From positions 1 through 26,246 of the IMG/VR virus record IMGVR_UViG_3300043119_000276: a stretch of DNA of 26,246 nt; one strand, written 5' to 3'. This stretch comes from a virus. The position numbers were made by a program, and so were the translations under genes. Each line of letters begins with the position of its first letter. Positions within the stretch are counted from its first letter, which is position 1. Below are positions 6,474 through 13,999 of the stretch, one piece after another. The notes beneath the pieces are model-generated. The model ran no database searches. It was not told the DNA's origin and saw nothing but the letters and a program-made list of their open reading frames with translations.

Positions 6474-9071
6474 TCAGCGCCCCGCGCGGCTCAGGCCATA
6501 CGCGCCTTGGAGCGCCTCGGCAGCATCGCCGCCGCTGCGGATGTTGCGCACGAACACGTTGATGATCTGGCGATCCATGTCGTCGGTTTTTTGTTCCACT
6601 TTGCCCGCCTTGCTGTTGTCTTCGATGATGTTGACGATGGCCGGTGCCGACTTGCTTTCGCCGCTGTACCCAGGCTGCGCTGCGCTGACGTAGCCGCCAT
6701 CGGCATAGCCGGTGTGCAGCGATGCGCGAAACGCCTCAAAAGCGGACGGCCCGCCCATGGCGCCAATGTCGCGCTGGCTCAGAACGCCCTCGCCTTTGTG
6801 CACCATACCGGCCACGTCGAACTTTCCGCCCGCGCCGGTATAGCCGCCGTCTGCAAAACCGGCCAGCGCCATGCCTTGGCTCAGTGCAACAGTGCTGGCA
6901 ATGCCCAGGCTGGCCGGTGCCGCATTGGCACCGAAAGATGCGAGAGACGCCATGGCTGCCGCAGGTGCCCACGCTGCTGCCGTTGCAGAGCCTGCTGCTA
7001 CCGCAGTGGCTACGCCCGCTGCCTGTAGCGTGTCGCCCAGCAGCTTGTGCAACACCATCTGCGTGCCCATCTTGATCAGCATGCGCAGCACGTCTTCAGC
7101 GATGCCGGAGAACAGCCCTTGCATATCCAGCTTGCCGGTCTTGACAAACTCAACCAAGGTGTTTTCCATCGCTCCAAAGGCATCTACCACAAGCTGCTGT
7201 GTCTGACCGTACACATCTCGAGAACTCTCCATGTAGCTCTGAAGGCCAGCCATGGCACCGGCCTGCCAGTCTTCTTCCTTCAGGCGCTTTTGCGCGATGT
7301 ATTCGTCATACATAGCGAGTTCTTGCGCCAGCGCCTCTTTGGTCAGCTCTAGCCGCTCGGCATACTGGGCATTGATGCGCTCCACATCGCTGTCAGAACC
7401 AGCGCCCGCAATCGCGTTGGCCTGATCCTGGCGCATCTTGTCCATCTTCTGCTGGTACTGGTCCTGCAGGCCGATGCGCTCGCGCATTTCAGCGACGGCC
7501 TTGGCGCCCAGGCCATAGCCTGCCAGCTCCAGCGCGTACTGGTTTTGTTTGCCGAGCAGAACGTCTTGCACTTCATACAGCGCGTTCTGGCGTTCGATCT
7601 GTGCGGCCTTGGTCTTCTCGGACTCTTTGGCCATGTCGATCGCCGTCACCAGTCCGATGGCCTTATCCATCTGGCCTTCTGATAGATTCAAGCCCTTGAG
7701 CTGCAGGTCAAAGAACAGTTGTTCGTAGGCTGTTTTTTCCTGAATTTTGAACGCCTGCGCCTGCAGTTGCTGGACAAACTTTTCTGCCGCGTCCGCGTCT
7801 TTTTCGGCCTGGCTTTTGCCGCTGGCGCGCCCGCCCTTCTTGTCGCCGTCCTTGAGATTGACGATGCCGGGGGAGCGCGGGGCGAGGTCGGGGGCGAGGA
7901 TGGGTGCTAAATCTGGCGTAGTTGTCTGGTCCAAAGTAAGGCGCGCTTTTGCCCCTTTGAGCTTTCCTTCCAAGACGCTGATCTGCCTGTCCAGATCGCC
8001 AACATCACCGAATAGAAAGTCGTTCAGCTTATTGGTTACGGACTTTGACGGGTCTAGCTCATCCCGCTGCTTTTTCAGCCGGTCGATTTGGCTGGTTACG
8101 GTGTCTACCGTGCCTTTGATGTCGTCAGCTTCTTTATTGCTGACAGACAACCACCCCCAAATTCCGCCGCTGTTCAATACTGCCGCTGTCCTGGCGGCTT
8201 GCGTGGCAAGGCCTGCCATGAACGAGATCAGCGTCTGAAATGCAGCGCGTGTTTCTTCAGATGACAGCGTGGCGTTCAGCCCATCCACGCTCTTCTTCAT
8301 CTGCGCCATGCTGCCGCTGTCGCCGGTCAGCAAGTCATTGATGGTGTTTTGCAGCGCCGTCAACGCGCCGCCGAACGTGTCGCGCGCAGCTGCTGCCGCG
8401 CCGCCATAGCTTTCGTTCAAGGCATCCAGCACCATCTGCTGCGCCTGGGCAATCTGGCCGGTACGCTCCAGCTCGCGCGCCACTTCGATTTGCGATTCGG
8501 AGAACTTGAACCCCTGCTTTTGCAGCGAGGCCATGCCCACACTGGGCACATCGAGGGCGCGGCCCATGATCTCGGCAGATGCCTGGATGGTGGAGCCGGT
8601 GCGCGCAGCGTGGTCGGCTGCGGCCTGCAGTGCTGCGGGCAGCTTGTCGCCCACGATGTTGGTGAAAGCCAGCAGCACGGTTTGCGCGCTGTTGACGTCG
8701 CCAGCAGCCACGCCGAGCGATTGCTGCATGGCGTCTGCCATCTGATTCAGGCGCTCCTGGCTGTAGCCTGCGGCGTTGCCTGTGGACTTGAGCACGGCCT
8801 GCAGTTGCGCCTGTTCCTGTTCGGCCTGTTTGGTTTCAGCAATAAACTTTTGGAACACCGCGCCCACGGCGATGCTGGAGAACACCGCGCCAATTGCCGT
8901 GCCCACATTTGCCCAGGCTTCCTCTGTCTCCTTCGCTCGTTTGCGTGCGGCTGCAGAGATTTCCCGGCCCTTTCGGTCTGCAGTGCGGGCGGCGCGGTCC
9001 ATGCCCTGCTCGAAGCCGCCGATCTTGGCGATAAGGTCGAGCGTAAGGGTGCCCAGGCTTCTTGATGCCAT
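6474..9071 (-). CDS. Tape measure protein
   Basis: The 865-residue protein sets tail length. N-terminus SLGTLTLDLIAKIGGFEQGM is the standard opening of the TMP_2-type (lambda H-like) prophage tail length proteins. The segment at about 60-260 is a conserved helical domain (SIAVGAVFQKFIAETKQAEQ ... TGSTIQASAEIMGRALDVPS), followed by long charged coiled coils (about 300-600). A hydrophobic Ala-rich stretch (about 690-735) can insert in the membrane at DNA entry, and the Gly-rich C-terminal region is typical of tape measures. The start at 9071 has only a weak ribosome-binding site, and a terminator hairpin lies 14 bases upstream, so its level may be held below that of the tube protein. Confidence 0.93.
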   Translation of the reverse strand: MASRSLGTLTLDLIAKIGGFEQGMDRAARTADRKGREISAAARKRAKETEEAWANVGTAIGAVFSSIAVGAVFQKFIAETKQAEQEQAQLQAVLKSTGNAAGYSQERLNQMADAMQQSLGVAAGDVNSAQTVLLAFTNIVGDKLPAALQAAADHAARTGSTIQASAEIMGRALDVPSVGMASLQKQGFKFSESQIEVARELERTGQIAQAQQMVLDALNESYGGAAAAARDTFGGALTALQNTINDLLTGDSGSMAQMKKSVDGLNATLSSEETRAAFQTLISFMAGLATQAARTAAVLNSGGIWGWLSVSNKEADDIKGTVDTVTSQIDRLKKQRDELDPSKSVTNKLNDFLFGDVGDLDRQISVLEGKLKGAKARLTLDQTTTPDLAPILAPDLAPRSPGIVNLKDGDKKGGRASGKSQAEKDADAAEKFVQQLQAQAFKIQEKTAYEQLFFDLQLKGLNLSEGQMDKAIGLVTAIDMAKESEKTKAAQIERQNALYEVQDVLLGKQNQYALELAGYGLGAKAVAEMRERIGLQDQYQQKMDKMRQDQANAIAGAGSDSDVERINAQYAERLELTKEALAQELAMYDEYIAQKRLKEEDWQAGAMAGLQSYMESSRDVYGQTQQLVVDAFGAMENTLVEFVKTGKLDMQGLFSGIAEDVLRMLIKMGTQMVLHKLLGDTLQAAGVATAVAAGSATAAAWAPAAAMASLASFGANAAPASLGIASTVALSQGMALAGFADGGYTGAGGKFDVAGMVHKGEGVLSQRDIGAMGGPSAFEAFRASLHTGYADGGYVSAAQPGYSGESKSAPAIVNIIEDNSKAGKVEQKTDDMDRQIINVFVRNIRSGGDAAEALQGAYGLSRAGR

Positions 9072-9084
9072 GTCGATTGCCCAT

Positions 9085-9108
9085 AAAAAAACCCGCTCGA
9101 AAGCGGGT
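9085..9108 (-). terminator. Intrinsic terminator just upstream of the tape measure gene
   Basis: On the minus strand ACCCGC, loop TTTCGA and GCGGGT form a stem followed by TTTTTT. It ends 14 bases before the tape measure ATG, inside the tail operon, and would attenuate the distal tail genes unless antiterminated. Confidence 0.75.
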
Positions 9109-9128
9109 CGGGTGGTTTACGTCTGCGG

Positions 9129-9302
9129 CTATTCTTTTGACAGCCATTCATAGCCGCGCGCACCGAGAATCAGTAGCAGCCCCGGTATCCAGGTCGCTTT
9201 GAAGGTGCTGAAATCGCTGGCCATGCAGCCAAACATGCCGATGCTCAAAAGCACGACAGCGAATATTTGCACGATGCGCGTGATGCGGATTCCGGTTTTC
9301 AT
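9129..9302 (-). CDS. 57-residue two-helix membrane protein next to the tape measure
   Basis: ATG at 9302 with GGAG six bases upstream opens MKTGIRITRIVQIFAVVLLS. The protein has two hydrophobic segments (about residues 9-26 and 37-49) joined by a short polar loop, and ends GARGYEWLSKE. The size and topology suit an inner-membrane phage protein: an unusual holin, a superinfection-exclusion factor, or an accessory membrane protein. A Cys at position 26 after a hydrophobic stretch (IGMFGC) could even be a lipobox-like site, but the match is poor. It is encoded between the chaperone region and the tape measure, where lambda has nothing. I do not recognise the family. Confidence 0.65.
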   Translation of the reverse strand: MKTGIRITRIVQIFAVVLLSIGMFGCMASDFSTFKATWIPGLLLILGARGYEWLSKE

Positions 9303-9329
9303 GGCAGCTCCAAAAATGAAGCCGACATG

Positions 9330-9500
9330 TTATCGAATCGGCGTGCCGTCCATGTAGCTAGTCGGTGCCGGCATGTCCTGCGGATCGTCCACTTCGCCCA
9401 TCAGGCCGCGAATCGTCTCGGCCTGCGCTTGTATCGTCTTCGCCTGCACCGCTACTGTCTCCAGCAGCAGGCGCAGCGAATCGTTGCTTGAATCGCTCAT
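9330..9500 (-). CDS. 56-residue coiled-coil hypothetical protein
   Basis: The ORF from ATG 9500 encodes MSDSSNDSLRLLLETVAVQA then KTIQAQAETIRGLMGEVDDP and ends at TAA 9330. The residue make-up is natural, with a heptad-like helix over residues 8-38 and an acidic, Pro-rich tail. A GGAG lies 11 bases before the ATG, which is far. It overlaps the 67-residue cysteine-containing ORF (9358-9561) out of frame for most of its length. It may be an assembly helper or spacer in the tail module; no family is recognised. Confidence 0.55.
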   Translation of the reverse strand: MSDSSNDSLRLLLETVAVQAKTIQAQAETIRGLMGEVDDPQDMPAPTSYMDGTPIR

Positions 9501-9561
9501 ATGCGAGTTCGCTCCATTGTTTGAGCCATGCGCGCCGCTCTGCGCAGCCTTTACAGCTCAT
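9358..9561 (-). CDS. 67-residue protein with N-terminal CxxC motif
   Basis: [20 protein letters not shown] begins at ATG 9561, whose ATGA overlaps the stop of the chaperone fusion and has AAGGAA upstream, so translation coupling is well supported. CKGC followed by a basic Trp-containing helix recalls small metal-binding proteins often found after tail chaperones or in lysis modules. Past about residue 28 the sequence becomes Gly/Asp/Arg-rich and disordered-looking, where it overlaps another ORF in a different frame. A longer start at 9567 is possible. Function unknown. Confidence 0.55.
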   Translation of the reverse strand: MSCKGCAERRAWLKQWSELAYERFKQRFAAPAAGDSSGAGEDDTSAGRDDSRPDGRSGRSAGHAGTD

Positions 9562-10162
9562 CGCCATTCCTTCATGGCCCTGTCCAGCGCGGCTTCTTCG
9601 TCTGCGGTGCGCTGGGGCAGGTAGTCGGACAACTGGCCGCGCCCGCCGTTGGCAAAGTAGGCCGTCAGCCCTGCGCCCTGCTCTATGCGCAGGCCCAGGT
9701 TCAACCCGCCATGCTTGCGCCGGTATTGCACCCAGGTTTGCAGTTCGTCTTGTGGCATGCGCTCCTTGGCCTCCGCGATGGTGGCGCCGCCGATGCCGTT
9801 AAGCACCAGCTCGCACCACAGTTCGTCGTCGGCCGTCAGGCTTTTGGGGCGCCGACATCCTTCACGGCTTGCACCAGCGCGAAAGCCAGGCTGGGATCGA
9901 GCTGGTAGGCCTGTTCGTAGCTCAGGGCTTCTTGCTCTTCTCCCAGCAAGATGCATTCGCTCAGCATCTTGGCGGACTTGCTGCGGTCTTCGCCCAGCAT
10001 TGCCACACGCTCCAGGGTGCCAAACGAGCGGCGGCGCACCCACACGTCGAACGTGGTGGTGATCTCTTCGCCCGCCGCATTGGGGCGCGCCCAGGTGACG
10101 GAGGTTTTGACGGGCGCGGCCTCCACAAAGGCGCCCGCTGCCTGCAACTGGGCGAGGTTCAT
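9558..10162 (-). CDS. Tail assembly chaperone fusion (GT-like) made by -1 frameshifting
   Basis: Reading begins with the G-like chaperone at 10162 and slips one base back at the heptamer C CCA AAA (9848-9842), three codons before the G stop. It then continues as [20 protein letters not shown] to the TGA at 9558, giving about 201 residues. The second ORF has no plausible start of its own between the slip site and MPQDELQ, which argues that it is made only by frameshifting. In lambda and many siphoviruses the G and GT products hold the tape measure in solution and recruit tube protein in a fixed ratio. The position between tube protein and tape measure is canonical. Confidence 0.82.
9836..10162 (-). 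CDS. Tail assembly chaperone, G-like short form
   Basis: The 108-residue product ([20 protein letters not shown]...) is the zero-frame chaperone. It has a beta-strand N-terminal half and a helical C-terminal half ([20 protein letters not shown] ... [13 protein letters not shown]), as in the lambda G family. The ATG at 10162 overlaps the stop of the tube protein gene (ATGA). Its last codons GCC CCA AAA GCC TGA hold the slippery site for the longer fusion. A frame extension upstream of 10162 is only the shadow of the tube gene. Confidence 0.85.
   Translation of the reverse strand: MNLAQLQAAGAFVEAAPVKTSVTWARPNAAGEEITTTFDVWVRRRSFGTLERVAMLGEDRSKSAKMLSECILLGEEQEALSYEQAYQLDPSLAFALVQAVKDVGAPKA
9842..9848 (-). 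promoter_or_regulatory. -1 ribosomal frameshift site (CCCAAAA)
   Basis: Read on the minus strand, the heptamer C CCA AAA fits the X XXY YYZ rule: both the P-site (CCA to CCC) and A-site (AAA to AAA) tRNAs can re-pair after one base of slippage. The zero-frame stop follows one codon later (GCC TGA), and the -1 frame is open for about 95 codons. Confidence 0.85.
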
Positions 10163-10653
10163 ACCTTGGGCACCCAGGCCGAGCCGCCGCTGCGCTGAAT
10201 GGCGACAGCGGTGGACACCACGGCATTGCCTGCGAAGTCGAACGGGAAGTCGCTCACGTAGCCCTGGAAGGTGAACCAGGTGCGCGTGGCGGGCAGGGTG
10301 AAGTCGGTGCCACCCACGGCAATGGTAGGTGGAACGCCCACGCCATCGCTCCAACCGATGGCCCACTTGATGGGGGTGGCATCGTCGGACTCGCTGAGCT
10401 GGTGCAAGCGCACATGGCTTGCATTGCGCGGGTCTGCGTTGATGGTCAGGCTTGCCTGGCCGGGCGTGCGCAGGCCGCGCAGGTAGCTACGGGCGTTGGT
10501 TTCTTCCAGGCAGGTGTCTTCGATCTGTTCTGCGGGCGAGCCGCCTGGGTTGAAGGCGGTGGCGCATTCAACGTTCAGAATCTCGAACACAGCGGGGTCG
10601 GCAACGGTTGGCACCAGCGCATAGACCTGGGTGCCTTGGGTAAGCATGCTCAT
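10159..10653 (-). CDS. Major tail tube protein (lambda V type)
   Basis: The 164-residue protein ([20 protein letters not shown]...) forms the tail tube. It has the recognised tube pattern: an early 'T.Q..vyal' strand, an acidic loop with [14 protein letters not shown], a '[13 protein letters not shown]' strand and the C-terminal [20 protein letters not shown] segment that resembles lambda V and N15 tube proteins. The order (DUF3168 protein, tube, chaperone, tape measure) matches U-V-G/GT-H in lambda. A strong terminator hairpin lies upstream (10675-10696). Overlaps the chaperone start by ATGA. Confidence 0.88.
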   Translation of the reverse strand: MSMLTQGTQVYALVPTVADPAVFEILNVECATAFNPGGSPAEQIEDTCLEETNARSYLRGLRTPGQASLTINADPRNASHVRLHQLSESDDATPIKWAIGWSDGVGVPPTIAVGGTDFTLPATRTWFTFQGYVSDFPFDFAGNAVVSTAVAIQRSGGSAWVPKV

Positions 10654-10674
10654 GGGACGTTTTCCTTTCGGATG

Positions 10675-10696
10675 AAAAAACCCGCCAGGTGGCGGG
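10675..10696 (-). terminator. Intrinsic terminator upstream of the tail tube gene
   Basis: On the minus strand CCCGCC, loop ACCT and GGCGGG form a stem followed by TTTTTTC. It separates the head-completion genes from the tube gene and faces late transcription. Confidence 0.75.
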
Positions 10697-10718
10697 CGGG
10701 TTGAGAAGCGGTGAAGGG

Positions 10719-11084
10719 CTAGCGCTGGACGATCCAGTCAAGCCGAAATGTGGCGCGCCAGCGCCCGCTGGCCGCATCGCGCGAGGTGCCAAGCCACAGC
10801 GTGATGTGCGCGTGCGGCTCGATGGCATCGCGCAGGGCCAGGATGGCGGCGGCTGCGCTGTCGGTGTCTGCTGCATACACATCCACCTGCACTGTGCACA
10901 CGTCTGCATCGGGCAGGTTGCCGAGGTAGTTCTCGGGCGCGCCGTCCACTGTTTGCCACACGGCATAGGGCAGCGCCACGTCTTGCGGCGCAGCGCCGAA
11001 CGGAAAGAACCGCACGGGCGCGGCGCCCAGCGCGGCCTGCGCGGCGGCACTGGCAGCGACGATGGGAAAGATGGGCGGCATCAT
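10719..11084 (-). CDS. DUF3168-family tail completion protein
   Basis: The 121-residue protein has the DUF3168 pattern: [20 protein letters not shown], then a Phe/Pro loop ([20 protein letters not shown]), central strand [20 protein letters not shown] and C-terminal FRLDWIVQR. Family members cap the tail tube at its head-proximal end, like lambda gpU, and their position before the tube gene agrees. The ATG at 11084 overlaps the preceding gene's TGA by four bases. Confidence in family is good; the detailed role is from relatives. Confidence 0.82.
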   Translation of the reverse strand: MMPPIFPIVAASAAAQAALGAAPVRFFPFGAAPQDVALPYAVWQTVDGAPENYLGNLPDADVCTVQVDVYAADTDSAAAAILALRDAIEPHAHITLWLGTSRDAASGRWRATFRLDWIVQR

Positions 11085-11533
11085 GGGAGCTTGTCCAGTC
11101 GCTTAGTGGCCTCTGCTGCGAACGTGGAGACGGCGGCGTCAATGTTGCCCGTGAGGGCTGGCAGCATGAAAGGCGTGGCGCGCATCGTTTCCGTGCCCAG
11201 CTCCAGCAGGTGCCAGTGCGGCGTGGGGCCTTTATCGCCTTCGTCGGGGTTGCCCTTGGGAATCGCGCCCTTGGGGTTGGCCACGCCGATGCGGTACATC
11301 ACATCGCCCGTGGCCTTGTAGGTCTTGCTGCCAAAACGCGCCTGGATATTGCTGGCAATCTTGCGGCCCGTGGCCGGATCGTCGTGCCGCATGGCGTTGG
11401 CTTTGGCGGCCTTCACCACCAGCGTGGCCGACTTGCGCAGCGCACCCATCACCACCTTTTTGCGCACATCGTTGGGCAGAGCCTTGATGCGGTCGATGGC
11501 CTTTTCCATGCCCTTGAGATCAAATTGCGTCAT
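11081..11533 (-). CDS. HK97 gp10-type head-tail connector / tail completion protein
   Basis: The 150-residue protein (MTQFDLKGMEKAIDRIKALP ... NDVRKKVVMGALRKSATLVV) matches the HK97-gp10 family: an N-terminal helix, a conserved 'a.r.gA..v...ak...' helix and the C-terminal HWHLLELGTETMRATPFMLP motif, which is near-diagnostic. It belongs to the connector between head and tail, equivalent to lambda Z by position. Its start overlaps the end of the closure protein gene by 14 bases. Confidence 0.88.
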   Translation of the reverse strand: MTQFDLKGMEKAIDRIKALPNDVRKKVVMGALRKSATLVVKAAKANAMRHDDPATGRKIASNIQARFGSKTYKATGDVMYRIGVANPKGAIPKGNPDEGDKGPTPHWHLLELGTETMRATPFMLPALTGNIDAAVSTFAAEATKRLDKLP

Positions 11534-11858
11534 GAGGCAACTCCGCGCATGGCAGCGTTAGGTATTCGCGCCCGCTGTCTTTGTCGGCCAGCACCCCGGT
11601 GATGCCGTACACCTTGCCATCGTGCAGCAGGCGCATGGCGGATGTGATGCCAGGGCGGTATCTCACCGTAATGCGCACGGACACGTTGGACTGCACCGCC
11701 TGAGCGGCCACGAACTCGCGCGCGCTCAGGGGTTCTACTGCGGCCGGCACGGTGGCCTCGGTGACCCAGGTGGTGACCATGGCGCCCGTTTGCGGGTTTT
11801 GCGTTTGCTGTTTTCGCTGCAGTGCGATGCGGTGGCGCAGGTTGCCGGCTTTTAGCAT
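11520..11858 (-). CDS. Head closure protein (HK97 gp9 / SPP1 gp16 type)
   Basis: The 112-residue protein (MLKAGNLRHRIALQRKQQTQ...) carries the head-tail adaptor pattern: 'aG.LrhRi.lq', NPQTGAMVTTWV, then VPAAVEPLSAREFVAAQAVQ, a VSVRITVRYRPGIT strand and a KVYGITGV strand. Members form the stopper ring that closes the filled head. The ATG at 11858 lies one base after the upstream TAG; an in-frame extension beyond it would overlap the connector gene and is not needed. Confidence 0.88.
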   Translation of the reverse strand: MLKAGNLRHRIALQRKQQTQNPQTGAMVTTWVTEATVPAAVEPLSAREFVAAQAVQSNVSVRITVRYRPGITSAMRLLHDGKVYGITGVLADKDSGREYLTLPCAELPHDAI

Positions 11859-11859
11859 G

Positions 11860-12204
11860 CTAGACCCCCATTCCTTTGCGGTAGGGCGCAATGAGTGCGC
11901 GGGCGCCGGTGGGCAGCTGCACAGGGGCGCCGGTGGTCACGTCTTCGCGGTTGGCGTAGAGGTGGCCCACGATGAGCAGGATGGCAGAGCGCACCAGGTC
12001 GTTGACCACCATGGGCTGGGTGTCCCACACGGTGCCGGCGGCGATCGCGTCGTCCATGGCCTGCTGGGTGTCGAAGATGGTGCGGCCTGCGTATTCCTGC
12101 GCCAGCAGCTCGGCGGCGTTGACCTTGAGCTGCAAGTCGGCATCGTCAGGCACGCCCTGGGCGAGCACGTGCTCGCGCGCCTGGTCAAGCGTGAGCAGCG
12201 GCAT
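11860..12204 (-). CDS. Head-tail connector protein (HK97 gp6 type)
   Basis: From ATG 12204 the protein has 114 residues (MPLLTLDQAREHVLAQGVPD...). It has the all-helical gp6-like connector pattern: an N-terminal 'Lt...ak.hL.v..d.dD..l...i.aA', a middle helix QAMDDAIAAGTVWDTQPMVV, NDLVRSAILLIVGHLYANRE and a C-terminal LIAPYRKGMGV tail ('l..pyR'). Twelve-fold rings of such proteins attach under the portal. A GTG at 12213 would add MSP; ATG 12204 has GGTGAG at a better distance. It overlaps the preceding gene's end. Confidence 0.85.
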   Translation of the reverse strand: MPLLTLDQAREHVLAQGVPDDADLQLKVNAAELLAQEYAGRTIFDTQQAMDDAIAAGTVWDTQPMVVNDLVRSAILLIVGHLYANREDVTTGAPVQLPTGARALIAPYRKGMGV

Positions 12205-12556
12205 CGGGCTCACCCGCCGGGGCGGCTGGGTCTGCGGCTGGTGCGGGCTCGGCTTCTACCGCAGAGGGTGTGGCCGGGTCGGTGGCGGCGTCGGGGGCCG
12301 GTGCCGTGGTTGGCTCTGTAGCGTCGGCTGCGGCCTTGTTGTCGGGCTCAGGGGCCTTTTTGTTGCTGGGCGCGCGGGCGGCGCGCTGGGTGCGCTGGGC
12401 CGGTGCGGGCTGTTCTGCCTGCGGGGCCGAGGCTTCGCGCACCAGGCCATGGGCGGCCAGGGCGGTGAAGGTGGGGGGCGAGAACTCGGCCTCTTCGCCG
12501 CGCCGCAGGTTGAGCGGGCCATGCGTGAAGGCCGCGAGGGCAATGGCTTTGATCAT
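12185..12556 (-). CDS. Ala/Pro-rich small protein downstream of the capsid gene
   Basis: The 123-residue protein has a short folded-looking start (MIKAIALAAFTHGPLNLRRG, then EEAEFSPPTFTALAAHGLVR) followed by about 80 residues of Ala, Pro, Thr, Glu and Asp repeats that should be disordered. The first 40 residues recall small phage proteins encoded after the capsid gene, which bind or decorate the head or help connector assembly. The tail looks like a linker that varies freely. ATG 12556 has AGGA eight bases upstream. Family uncertain; position suggests a head accessory protein. Confidence 0.7.
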   Translation of the reverse strand: MIKAIALAAFTHGPLNLRRGEEAEFSPPTFTALAAHGLVREASAPQAEQPAPAQRTQRAARAPSNKKAPEPDNKAAADATEPTTAPAPDAATDPATPSAVEAEPAPAADPAAPAGEPDAAAHA

Positions 12557-12586
12557 GGGGATGGTCCTGAAATGTGGGGTAGGTAT

Positions 12587-12616
12587 GCGCCCAGCGCCGG
12601 GGATGGCACTGGGCGC
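12587..12616 (-). other. Hairpin after the major capsid gene
   Basis: GCGCCCAG (12587-12594) and CTGGGCGC (12609-12616) form a perfect eight-pair stem around a 14-base loop, 23 bases past the capsid stop. No T-run follows on either strand, so it is not a usual terminator. A role in protecting the capsid mRNA 3' end or in RNase processing is possible. Confidence 0.55.
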
Positions 12617-12638
12617 GTGCTGGCCTCAAGCGCCGGGA

Positions 12639-13970
12639 TCAGGGAGGCGTGAGGTCGCCCTTGACGAAGGCCTCGGGACGGTACAGCGCCATGGCCAGGC
12701 GCTCTTCGCCACGGATGGTGATCATGTTCTTCACGAAGTCGTCTTCGTTCTGCGTGGCCACCACCACGTTGGCTTGCTCGCGGTCGAACACCTGCGCGCC
12801 CAGCTGGAAGGCGCCCACCAGGAATTCGTCTGCCGTCATGGCCGGGGTGGTGACCACGGGGCGGCCCCACAGGCCGGGCTGGGCCAGGCTTTGCGGGTTA
12901 GCGAAGATGTAGGCGCCGGTGGTGTCCTTGAGCAGCTCGATGGCGGCCCAGTCGCTGGGGTGCAGCACGATGCCGGTGCTGGGGTATTCGGCCAGCTCGG
13001 CCTGCAGCAGCGCCAGGCGCAGGATGTCGATGCGCGTGGCGCCGGCCACCACGATGGGGGCCACGTAGGCGGTGGCGCCGGTGCGGATGCCCAAGATGTT
13101 GTTGCCCACACCCGAGCCGTTGAGCAGCTGGGCTTCTTCGGCCAGCTCCAGGCCGTAGCGCAGGCGGCCGTCGATCTGGCTTTGCAGCTGTGCGAAGTCG
13201 TCGAGGATCTGCTTGGTGGCCTTGATGAAGTGCGCGATGGTGACCACGTTCGCGTTCTTCAGGTCGTAGGTGATGGCCGATTCGGGCTTGCGCACGTTCT
13301 CGGCCACGGTGGCAGCGGCGTTGGTGAAGCCGGTTTCCTGCAGGTACTGGATGACGTTGCTTTCGGTGCGGCCGGGGGTGAGCAGCTGGCGCACCGTCAT
13401 GCGGCGCATGGGTGAGGCCTGCACGCCGGGCAGGCGGTTGGGGGCGATGCCGTCGCCAGCGCTGGCGGGGTCGCTGGTGATGGCCTTGACGCCAAAGGCG
13501 AAGGCATCGCGCGAGGTTTTCATGCCGCCGCCAGAGTGCCAGGACTTGTAGCCCTCGGACTCGATGAACTGGGCGCCGATGGACTTGATTTCGGCATCGC
13601 CTTGCGCGCCACGGCGGTCGGCCTTTTGCTCCACTTCTTGCAGGCGGGCCTGCAGCTCGCCTTGTTTGACCAGCAGTTCGTCGACCTTGCCTTTGGTCTC
13701 GGCCGACAGGGCGCCGGCATTCTTGGCTTCTTTGAGCGCCAGCTCGCCAGCGGACTTGACTTCGTCGCCGATGCGCTTGAGTTCGCGGGTAACGGCTTCG
13801 GGGTCCACGTCTTTGATTTCACCGGCCAGGGCCAGCATGCCGATGGCGGCGAACACGTCGGGGTAGGCTGCGACGATGCCGGCGACATCCAGGCCAACAG
13901 CCTGGGCGCCGATGGACACAGCAGCCAGGGCGCAGGCGGCCAGGGCGATAAGGGTGCGGGAAGTTTTCAT
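12639..13970 (-). CDS. HK97-fold major capsid protein
   Basis: The 443-residue protein forms the head shell. Residues about 45-125 are the charged coiled-coil delta/scaffold domain (DPEAVTRELKRIGDEVKSAG ... KVDELLVKQGELQARLQEVE). After SWHSGGG comes the HK97 fold: the MTVRQLLTPGRTESNVIQYL segment, AHFIKATKQILDDFAQLQSQ, LLNGSGVGNNILGI, IVLHPSDWAAIELLKDTTGA and a C-terminal strand with RGEERLAMALYRPEAFVKGD. The protease gene directly upstream should remove the N-terminal domain. Unusually, the first 24 residues (MKTSRTLIALAACALAAVSI then GAQA) look like a Sec signal peptide. An internal ATG at 13838 lacks a ribosome-binding site. Confidence 0.93.
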   Translation of the reverse strand: MKTSRTLIALAACALAAVSIGAQAVGLDVAGIVAAYPDVFAAIGMLALAGEIKDVDPEAVTRELKRIGDEVKSAGELALKEAKNAGALSAETKGKVDELLVKQGELQARLQEVEQKADRRGAQGDAEIKSIGAQFIESEGYKSWHSGGGMKTSRDAFAFGVKAITSDPASAGDGIAPNRLPGVQASPMRRMTVRQLLTPGRTESNVIQYLQETGFTNAAATVAENVRKPESAITYDLKNANVVTIAHFIKATKQILDDFAQLQSQIDGRLRYGLELAEEAQLLNGSGVGNNILGIRTGATAYVAPIVVAGATRIDILRLALLQAELAEYPSTGIVLHPSDWAAIELLKDTTGAYIFANPQSLAQPGLWGRPVVTTPAMTADEFLVGAFQLGAQVFDREQANVVVATQNEDDFVKNMITIRGEERLAMALYRPEAFVKGDLTPP

Positions 13971-13999
13971 GGGGTGCTTTCTGAAAAAAGTGAAGGGAT

